Below, piece after piece: positions 1 to 5,492 of a stretch of 5,492 nt of DNA. Made by a program: the position numbers and the translations under genes. The stretch is taken from contig JADGAW010000161.1 in NCBI GenBank assembly GCA_015231815.1, positions 1-5,492 on the forward strand. Direction: 5' to 3'. The notes beneath the pieces are model-generated. The model made no database searches, was not told the DNA's origin, and saw only the letters and a program-made list of their open reading frames with translations. This DNA comes from Nitrospinota bacterium (lineage in GTDB: Bacteria > Nitrospinota_A > JADGAW01). Within the stretch, counting starts at the first letter, position 1; each line of letters starts with the position of its first letter.

Positions 1-723
1 TTCTTTTTTCGAAAGAAGTTCTTTATTTAACTCTTCTGTACGTTTTTGAACCCGTGTTTCCAGAAGTTCCCCTTCTTTATGGAGTGCAACATAGCTGTTG
101 ATATTGTTTATTGCAGTATTTGTCAGGCTGGCAACATTTGCCAGACCAATAAATATTTCGCTGTCTTTGGCGACAGAACTGTAATATTCAGCATTTTCCT
201 GAGAATTTCCTGCAATAAGAAACCCTATTACTTCTTTTTTCTCGTTCATAAAAGGGAAAAAAGCCCATTCATGAATAAAAAAATGTTGGTTAACAAAATC
301 AACACATGTGGAGTATTCGCCCATAGAAGAGAGAATAAAGTTCGGAAGGGATGCTTCATTACCAAGCTTGAGCTGGTCAATCTGTATGGAGATGTTTTCA
401 ACAGATTCTTTCACCTCTGTATCGTAATAGCCTTCCATTGCTACATTATTAAAGAAAGAACTTTCTTCATTTTTTAGATAAATAATGCAACGTTCAAGGT
501 TGAGCTTGTAAATAACAAAGTTCAGAATTGCAGCATTAACTTCATCAAGGGAAAAGGTCGAAGTTATTTTGCTTCCTGTTTCGTAAAGTTCCTGATATAG
601 GGTGAGCTGGTCTTCTGCCTTTGACTGCATGAGAGCAAGGTCATGTTTTGCTTTAAGCAGATGCTTGATTTGCTCTTTCAGGTTCTGGTTGTCTTGTTCC
701 AGTTTTTCGGACGTTTTTTCCAT
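1..723 (-). CDS. GAF-domain signalling protein, probable sensor histidine kinase N-terminus (3' end outside window)
   Basis: The frame is open from an ATG at 723-721 to the window edge, giving 241 codons without a stop, so the gene is C-terminally truncated. Residues 1-45 are a polar, Glu/Gln/Lys-rich predicted coiled coil. Residues 46-207 look like a GAF sensor domain: a start of the type LYQELYETGSKITSTFSLDE, the strand RCIIYL, then WAFFPF (153-158) and the closing strand VIGFLIAG (165-172). Residues 208-241 form a second helix (TRVQKRTEELNKELL) like the signalling helices that precede HisKA in sensor kinases. No signal peptide or membrane segment is seen, so the protein is probably cytoplasmic. 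The start is bounded by an in-frame TAA three codons upstream (732-730), but no Shine-Dalgarno sequence is visible. It lies 39 bases after the FIST stop, so co-transcription and translational coupling are likely. A histidine kinase is my best guess. A GGDEF, cyclase or PAS continuation is also possible because the catalytic part is not in view. The GAF ligand cannot be inferred. Confidence 0.8.
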   Translation of the reverse strand, partial: MEKTSEKLEQDNQNLKEQIKHLLKAKHDLALMQSKAEDQLTLYQELYETGSKITSTFSLDEVNAAILNFVIYKLNLERCIIYLKNEESSFFNNVAMEGYYDTEVKESVENISIQIDQLKLGNEASLPNFILSSMGEYSTCVDFVNQHFFIHEWAFFPFMNEKKEVIGFLIAGNSQENAEYYSSVAKDSEIFIGLANVASLTNTAINNINSYVALHKEGELLETRVQKRTEELNKELLSKKE

Positions 724-762
724 AGTGTATTAAATAATTAACGTATGGTGGTATTTCTGGAA

Positions 763-1959
763 TTATTCCTGAATTGTCATAAGTACCATACTTTCGTTAT
801 GGAAATGATTATCTTCTCCAACCGGACCAATTTCTCCATAGGTATAAAATCCAATCCACGGAACTTCAAGACCGACTTCTTCTCTCAGGATTGTAATAAG
901 TTCCTGTTTTATCTTATCGGGTACAAATACTTTTCCCCGCCCAATACATTCAAACTGAAAAACCATACTGAATGGAGTTTCTGATCTATTATTCAATATA
1001 TGTTTGAGGGTCTTTCTGTTATCGTTTGCCATCTTGTCGAAATCTCTTCGAGCAACCCACATACTTTCCCCTTCTTTTACTTCAGTCGCTAATGTTACTG
1101 CACCATTTTCCATGTTAATGCCACCGACCATTGTTCGAATAATATATTGATCATAGTCCGCCATTTTTTGGGGTGCTCGTAGCCCAAGCGTAAAGGTCTG
1201 AAACGTTTTTGTCCAGTCGTTGATGTCCTGAGTAGTCAGGTAATCATTCTTTAGAATATCTAAAACAGGTTTTCCATCAATTTCATAAACTGTGTTGCCT
1301 GTTGCTTTTGTTACCTTATGCTCTATTCCAAGGGGAATGCATCCATGTCCTACGCCGGAAAGAATTTTTGCAGTACCGCTCATTAACGACCATGCCACAC
1401 CATCTGATGTTACGGTATCATCGCAATACTGATACGTTTTTTCAAATTTCCAGTTATCTCCCGCAGCTCCACCAAAAAAAGGAAGAGGCGTGTTGAGATT
1501 GATGTTTTCGGTAATACCACTTTTTAGAGCATCATAATTTATGGTCAGACCATCGGGGAAAAGAAAAAGAGCTAATGCATCATCTGCTGCATGCTTTGAT
1601 AAACCCTGAGCTATTTTTTCTCCAACTCCATTTGGGTCTTCTTTGAGTCCAACTTCAATTCCATGACTAAAACGAATGGTATCTGACTTAATCACCATAA
1701 CTGCAACAGAAAAGTTTGATTCATCAACCTCTCCTCCAACAATAACACCTTCGGCAGAACACCCCGTTAATGGAGTGTTATCAGTTGCTTTACGAATCGC
1801 AGCAATAACCTGTTCCTGATTGTAGCCGACAGTTGCAAAAGCAAAGATGAAGTCCGCTTTTTCAATCATTCCTGATGCAAGTGCTTTTTCTACTGCTTCT
1901 TTACCAGCAACTTGAGGGTTACGGTGATGACTAATACCTACTCCCGATTGAATTGCCAT
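763..1959 (-). CDS. FIST N- and C-domain sensor protein (NosP-like candidate)
   Basis: This is a complete 398-residue protein, a normal length for a stand-alone FIST protein, with no signal peptide or membrane helix, so it should be cytoplasmic. The FIST_N part (about 30-225) shows GCSAEGVI (66-73), FPDGL (134-138), FGGAAGDN (162-169) and SGVGHGCIPLG (201-211). The FIST_C part (about 225-385) shows VYEIDGKPVLDI (224-235), ECIGRG (337-342), GFYTYGEIGPVG (370-381) and FHNES (386-390). FIST domains are known as small-ligand sensor modules usually linked to signalling proteins. A subset called NosP binds haem and senses nitric oxide, controlling a kinase encoded next to it. The ATG at 1959 is supported by AAAGGAG eight bases upstream. 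There is no kinase, methyl-accepting or other output domain, so it must signal through a partner. The GAF gene 39 bases downstream and the hybrid kinase 190 bases upstream are the obvious candidates. The family call is firm. The ligand (amino acid, haem/NO or other) is not: His205 in GHGC is only one of several histidines that could bind haem. Confidence 0.93.
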   Translation of the reverse strand: MAIQSGVGISHHRNPQVAGKEAVEKALASGMIEKADFIFAFATVGYNQEQVIAAIRKATDNTPLTGCSAEGVIVGGEVDESNFSVAVMVIKSDTIRFSHGIEVGLKEDPNGVGEKIAQGLSKHAADDALALFLFPDGLTINYDALKSGITENINLNTPLPFFGGAAGDNWKFEKTYQYCDDTVTSDGVAWSLMSGTAKILSGVGHGCIPLGIEHKVTKATGNTVYEIDGKPVLDILKNDYLTTQDINDWTKTFQTFTLGLRAPQKMADYDQYIIRTMVGGINMENGAVTLATEVKEGESMWVARRDFDKMANDNRKTLKHILNNRSETPFSMVFQFECIGRGKVFVPDKIKQELITILREEVGLEVPWIGFYTYGEIGPVGEDNHFHNESMVLMTIQE

Positions 1960-1967
1960 ACTATGTT

Positions 1968-1974
1968 CTCCTTT
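1968..1974 (-). promoter_or_regulatory. Ribosome binding site of the FIST gene
   Basis: The minus strand reads AAAGGAG, then eight bases (AACATAGT), then the ATG at 1959. This is a near-ideal Shine-Dalgarno site and spacing, and it fixes the start of the FIST protein. It contrasts with the GAF gene downstream, which has no visible site. Confidence 0.85.
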
Positions 1975-2049
1975 TATAGAATAATTGTTATATTATTTAA
2001 TTTCATTGAAACAGTTTGTTTTTTATATCCGTTAAGGAAGTCTAAAGAT

Positions 2050-2148
2050 TTACAGCCACAACATTATATCTGATACCAATTTATTCATATCCTTAAATTT
2101 ATAGACTCGCAGTTTAATCTTCACCCAGTGTGAATTCTGATTGGTCAT
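2050..2148 (-). CDS. Doubtful 32-codon ORF directly after the kinase stop
   Basis: An ATG at 2148-2146 follows the kinase TGA (2152-2150) after a single base and opens a 32-codon frame ending in TAA at 2052-2050. The peptide is basic and hydrophobic at its end (MTNQNSHWVKIKLRV through SDIMLWL) and I do not recognise it. The spacing would suit translational coupling to the kinase. AAAGGA in the kinase tail lies about 11 bases upstream, slightly far for a ribosome site. Against it are the short length, the ordinary frequency of such frames by chance, and the TATAAT inside its 3' end. It could be a small protein, a decayed gene start, or noise. I favour noise, slightly. Confidence 0.2.
   Translation of the reverse strand: MTNQNSHWVKIKLRVYKFKDMNKLVSDIMLWL
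2063..2068 (-). promoter_or_regulatory. Possible -10 element (TATAAT) of an internal promoter for FIST-GAF
   Basis: A perfect TATAAT lies on the minus strand in the AT-rich gap between the kinase and FIST genes. Transcription from it would start near 2056 and give a leader of about 95 bases before the FIST ATG. With a 17-base spacer the -35 hexamer would be GATATG at 2091-2086, which matches TTGACA poorly, and there is no extended -10 TG. TATAAT is expected by chance in DNA this AT-rich. It would need an activator or another sigma factor, or it is not a promoter at all. FIST-GAF could instead be read through from the kinase. Confidence 0.25.
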
Positions 2149-2149
2149 T

Positions 2150-5100
2150 TCATAACGATTCCTTTGCCTTAAGTTGGTTTTCAACTTTTTTAAGGAGTGG
2201 TAAAGCCTCCTCAAACTCCACGTCGTCGATAAGGGCGACAATGTTTTTTATTTCTTCCTGAAAATCCTTTCCTGCGGATTGCTTTAACGTCTCTGCAGTT
2301 TCTTCAGCGCATGAGTTTCCCTCTTCCAGATATTGCCGCAATTTGGAGATGAGACTGAGGAGTTCCTCCTTGCTTGCCTTTTTTTGTCCATCATGAAAAG
2401 CGGACATGCCAGCATCTTTGGAGAAGAAATCTCTTAATTCTTCACATAAGGGGGTAAGGAATGTATCCAACTCCGCCAAGATATTTTGGGCATCTTTAAT
2501 TCTCTCTTCCTTAAAAGCCAATTCAAGTTTTTCCGCAATAGCCGAGATGTTCTTTGCTCCCATAGAAGCTGCTGTACCTTTTAAAGTATGGGACATTATA
2601 TGCCCTGTTTTTGTTTCGTTTTTATCAATTTTTTCCGTTATTTTTTCAATAAAGTGACTATTGTCTTCCATAAATATCTTTAAAAGCTTTTTATACAATT
2701 CAGATGAGCCCCTCATATTGTATAGAGCTTCTTGAACGTTGAGTCCCTCAACCTTTGGCAACTCCTGTGGTTCTTTTTTTTCGTCTTGTAACGTTTTTTC
2801 AGGTGCGTCCTCCACTTTAGTCCTGACAATCCATTGTTTTAATATTTTCCGCAATTCGTCAGGATTTATCGGTTTTGCTATATGGGCGTTCATTCCTGCT
2901 TCAGCGGTCTTTTTCCTGTCTCCAGCCATGGCATTGGCAGTCATGGCAATTATGGGAAGATCTTTTCCCTTCTCTCTAATTTTTCTTGTTGCTTCCAAAC
3001 CGTCCATTATCGGCATTTGCATATCCATAAAAACAATCTCATATTCCTTCGAACAGGCCTTTTCAACACCTTCAAAACCGTTTTGTGCAAGTTCGACAAC
3101 AAGACCCTCCTGTTGAAGAAGTTCAGTAGCTACTTGTTGATTAATAAGGTTATCTTCTACAAGCAAAGCCCTTGCTCCCCGTAATGATAGACTTTCACTT
3201 CCTTGCCTTAAAGTGGCCATGGAAGAAGAAGCCGTAAGAAGCTCCTTGTAACCAAATAGTTCATATATGGTATTGAGTAATAATGAATGGCTGATGGGTT
3301 TAGTAAGAAAACCATCAAGTCCTGCATCTTCCGAAGCATTAACAATCTCCTCACGTCCATAAGCAGTCACCATAAGGATGGAAAGATGGTTTGATCCTGA
3401 CATCTCCTTGAGCTTTTTTGCTGTTTCAATACCGTCTATTTCAGGCATTTTCCAGTCCATAATAATCAGGTCATAGGAACCTTTACTGCCCGTAGATTGT
3501 TCTTTGAATTTTTGAAGAGCTTCTTGTCCCGAAGATGCTTCTTCGACGGTAAAGAAAAAGTCTTTGAGCATGGTTGATAAAATTTCCCTGCTGGTTGCGT
3601 TGTCATCAACCACAAGGGCGGTCTTTCCTTTAAGGGTTTCTGGGATTTTAGTAACTTCAGGTTTTGCCTCTGCAACAACACCGAGAGGAATTTCAAAGGA
3701 AAAGACACTTCCTTTTCCCAGTTCACTTTCAACCTTTAATTCTCCACCCATAAGTTCCACCAGTTGTTTGGATATTGTCAGACCAAGTCCTGTTCCCCCA
3801 AAACGACGGGTAATGGAACCATCCGCCTGAGAAAAGGATTCAAAAAGAGACTGCATATGCTCCTTGCTTATGCCAATGCCGCTGTCACGAACAGCAAAAT
3901 GTATAACGCACTCTTCGTTAACCGTCTTGACCAGTTTAAGAGCAACCACAACTTCGCCCTGTTCGGTGAATTTAATGGAGTTTCCCGCAAGGTTTATGAG
4001 GATTTGTCCCAGCCGAAGCGGATCACCAATAAAATGTTGGGGGACATTCCGGTCAATTGCAAGAAGAAATTCAACCCCTTTTTCCTCCGCCTTTACGGAA
4101 ATGATGGTCACCAAATTATCAATGACTTCACTCATATTGAATTCTATTTTCTCCAAGGCAAGTTTGCCGGACTCAATTTTTGAGAAGTCAAGGATATCGT
4201 TAATAATCCCGAGCAGGGCCTGTGAGGAACTGTTGATTTTCTTTAAATAATCTTGCTGCTTCGGGTTCAAGGCTGTCCTCAAAGCAAGATGGGTAAGTCC
4301 AATTATCGCATTCATCGGTGTCCGTATCTCATGGCTCATCCGGGCAAGGAACTCACCCTTTGCCACCGTCGCCCCCTCGGCCTCGTCCTTCGCCTCCTCA
4401 AGCTCCTTCGTTCGCTCATGAACCTTTTCCTCAAGCTTTTGGGTTTGTTCTTTCCCTAGCTCAATGACTTTCTGCTGGGACTCAATTACTTTCGCCTTCA
4501 TTTCGTTATAACGGGAACCCAAAGCCAAAGCAAAGAGGGTTACTTCAAAAATGGAGGTTCCCTTGAAAAGCCAACTTGTTTCCTCAGGACTTAAACCAAA
4601 TAAAGGAACACCAATAGCTGCCATAGTAAAACCTATTAATCCAAAAAGATAAGCTCCCCACCCAGTTAAGTAGTAAATCGACGACCTATGTCCAGCCAGA
4701 AGAGCAAATATACCGACAGTAACCAAAAGCCCAGGCATAATAAATCCCAGCGGGACGACCAAAAAACTCATCACTTTATGGTTTGTAAACAGGCCAATAA
4801 TGGCAACAAAAAAATAATACCGGAAAAGGAGGTTCATCAGACGGTCTAATCGAGGACAGGCTTCACTGGTGTGCAACAGGCTTTGGGTGAACCTCGTGAT
4901 TGCCATGGACACAATAAGAGCAATCCAAAGGCCCATAAGGTTAAAAAATATCAGGTCATCAACAAAACGAGCCAAACTACGATCCACCGCAAACAGTTGA
5001 AAAAGACCAAAGCTGATCAATGTGGCAATGTAATAAAGGTATGCGGAGTCCCTGACGGAGAAGAACAGGAAGATGTTGTAAAAAATCATCACCAGTAATG

Positions 5101-5492
5101 CGCCATAATACAGACCGTTGAAGGTATTAAACCAAAAAGCCGACTTAACGTGGGCATCAGCCGTTTCTATTTTTAATTCGACACTATGCCAAATTGCTGC
5201 TTGAACCCTGAGATAGATGGTGTATGTTCCAGACTCGACAAAATTAAGAGCAAAATGGGAATATTTGTTAGCAGATTTCCAAGGCAAGACCTCATTCACT
5301 TTGGCCTCCTGAGATACAATATAGACCTTAGTCATCATGTCAGGAAGACCTGCAGCAAGAATCCATCGGACTTCGCTGCCCTTCTCGATATCAAGGTCAA
5401 CCCGATACCAATAGACCCTGTTGTCCAGACCGAGGTTGAGTGACTCTCCTGACAAAGGGGTGAAGTCACCCCGTTTGAGCAACCGCACATCC
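2150..5492 (-). CDS. 7TMR-DISM hybrid sensor histidine kinase with two receivers and HPt (5' end outside window)
   Basis: The frame is open to the window edge. The first possible in-frame start is a GTG at 5488 (residue 1 below), but the codon before it is sense (GAT) and no signal peptide is present, so the true N-terminus probably lies outside. Residues 1-110 are a periplasmic 7TMR-DISMED2 beta domain (VYWYRVDLD at 25-33). Residues 120-325 hold seven hydrophobic segments (7TMR-DISM_7TM), and 326-375 a coiled-coil signalling helix. HisKA has FLARMSHEIRTP with His386. HATPase has Asn503, DSGIGI (535-540) and GGTGLGL (564-570). REC1 (about 621-747) has Asp628/629, acceptor Asp678, Thr708 and Lys730. 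REC2 (about 771-887) has Glu778/Asp779, acceptor Asp822, Thr850 and Lys872. HPt (about 915-1025) has HTLKG with His967. A helical tail fills 1036-1112. All catalytic residues are intact. The expected role is to sense a periplasmic or membrane signal, autophosphorylate and relay phosphate to a separate regulator. The ligand is unknown; DISMED2 is often suggested to bind carbohydrate-like molecules. Confidence 0.95.
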   Translation of the reverse strand, partial: DVRLLKRGDFTPLSGESLNLGLDNRVYWYRVDLDIEKGSEVRWILAAGLPDMMTKVYIVSQEAKVNEVLPWKSANKYSHFALNFVESGTYTIYLRVQAAIWHSVELKIETADAHVKSAFWFNTFNGLYYGALLVMIFYNIFLFFSVRDSAYLYYIATLISFGLFQLFAVDRSLARFVDDLIFFNLMGLWIALIVSMAITRFTQSLLHTSEACPRLDRLMNLLFRYYFFVAIIGLFTNHKVMSFLVVPLGFIMPGLLVTVGIFALLAGHRSSIYYLTGWGAYLFGLIGFTMAAIGVPLFGLSPEETSWLFKGTSIFEVTLFALALGSRYNEMKAKVIESQQKVIELGKEQTQKLEEKVHERTKELEEAKDEAEGATVAKGEFLARMSHEIRTPMNAIIGLTHLALRTALNPKQQDYLKKINSSSQALLGIINDILDFSKIESGKLALEKIEFNMSEVIDNLVTIISVKAEEKGVEFLLAIDRNVPQHFIGDPLRLGQILINLAGNSIKFTEQGEVVVALKLVKTVNEECVIHFAVRDSGIGISKEHMQSLFESFSQADGSITRRFGGTGLGLTISKQLVELMGGELKVESELGKGSVFSFEIPLGVVAEAKPEVTKIPETLKGKTALVVDDNATSREILSTMLKDFFFTVEEASSGQEALQKFKEQSTGSKGSYDLIIMDWKMPEIDGIETAKKLKEMSGSNHLSILMVTAYGREEIVNASEDAGLDGFLTKPISHSLLLNTIYELFGYKELLTASSSMATLRQGSESLSLRGARALLVEDNLINQQVATELLQQEGLVVELAQNGFEGVEKACSKEYEIVFMDMQMPIMDGLEATRKIREKGKDLPIIAMTANAMAGDRKKTAEAGMNAHIAKPINPDELRKILKQWIVRTKVEDAPEKTLQDEKKEPQELPKVEGLNVQEALYNMRGSSELYKKLLKIFMEDNSHFIEKITEKIDKNETKTGHIMSHTLKGTAASMGAKNISAIAEKLELAFKEERIKDAQNILAELDTFLTPLCEELRDFFSKDAGMSAFHDGQKKASKEELLSLISKLRQYLEEGNSCAEETAETLKQSAGKDFQEEIKNIVALIDDVEFEEALPLLKKVENQLKAKESL

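Noticed and set aside
450..463. Inverted repeat AGAAAG-TT-CTTTCT inside the GAF gene
   Set aside because: It encodes part of an ordinary Glu-Ser-Ser-Phe-Phe stretch in an AT-rich gene, and there is no sign of a site or element.
46..477. 143-codon plus-strand open frame
   Set aside because: It lies wholly opposite the GAF gene, whose minus-strand translation gives a coherent GAF domain and coiled coils. The plus-strand product is Phe/Cys-rich without recognisable motifs.
759..769. Perfect 11-base palindrome GGAATTATTCC over the FIST stop codon
   Set aside because: The arms are five bases around one central base. It is too tight to fold as a hairpin terminator, has no T-run, and is short enough to arise by chance.
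2122..2136. Small inverted repeat TTCAC-ACTGG-GTGAA just after the kinase stop, tested as a terminator
   Set aside because: It has only five base pairs and is followed by GATTAAAC rather than a run of T, so an intrinsic terminator is not supported.
2406..5443. Numerous open frames of 68-139 codons on the plus strand and one of 88 codons (3466-3732) on the minus strand inside the kinase
   Set aside because: All are antisense or out-of-frame shadows of the hybrid kinase, which has intact motifs along its whole length. None shows a domain of its own.
5488..5490. ATG overlapping the GTG at the 5' edge of the kinase
   Set aside because: It is one base out of register with the kinase frame, so it cannot start this protein. 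The in-frame GTG is probably internal because the DISMED2 domain has already begun and no signal peptide precedes it.

Overview
The window holds three genes, all on the minus strand, and all look like signal-transduction components. Read in the direction of transcription (high to low coordinates) they are a large membrane-bound hybrid histidine kinase cut off at its 5' end by the window edge, a complete FIST-domain sensor protein, and a GAF-domain protein cut off at its 3' end. I see no tRNA, rRNA, CRISPR array, insertion sequence or phage gene.

The base composition is moderately AT-rich by eye, intergenic regions are strongly AT-rich, and the FIST gene has a canonical AAAGGAG ribosome site. 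The kinase has a 7TMR-DISM sensor head (periplasmic beta domain plus seven membrane helices). Together these suggest a Gram-negative, signalling-rich bacterium. A Desulfobacterota / former Deltaproteobacteria relative would fit, but nothing here fixes the taxonomy.

Layout: 5492-2150 is the kinase, with the order DISMED2 - 7TM - coiled coil - HisKA - HATPase - REC - REC - HPt - helical tail. All phosphotransfer residues are present: His386, Asp678, Asp822 and His967, numbered from the GTG at 5488. The 190 bases at 2149-1960 are AT-rich, with a 32-codon ORF starting one base after the kinase stop, a consensus TATAAT and no convincing terminator. The FIST gene is at 1959-763. After 39 bases comes the GAF gene, 723 to the window edge, ending in a coiled-coil linker of the kind that usually leads into a histidine kinase or another output domain.

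Working model (inference): the FIST protein is a soluble ligand sensor that acts on one or both neighbouring signalling proteins. The best-known precedent is NosP, a haem-binding FIST-type NO sensor encoded next to the hybrid kinase NahK in Pseudomonas. The upstream kinase has a complete internal phosphorelay but no output domain, and no response regulator is encoded in the window, so its target lies elsewhere. The individual families are known. What deserves a second look is their linkage, not a clearly new machine.
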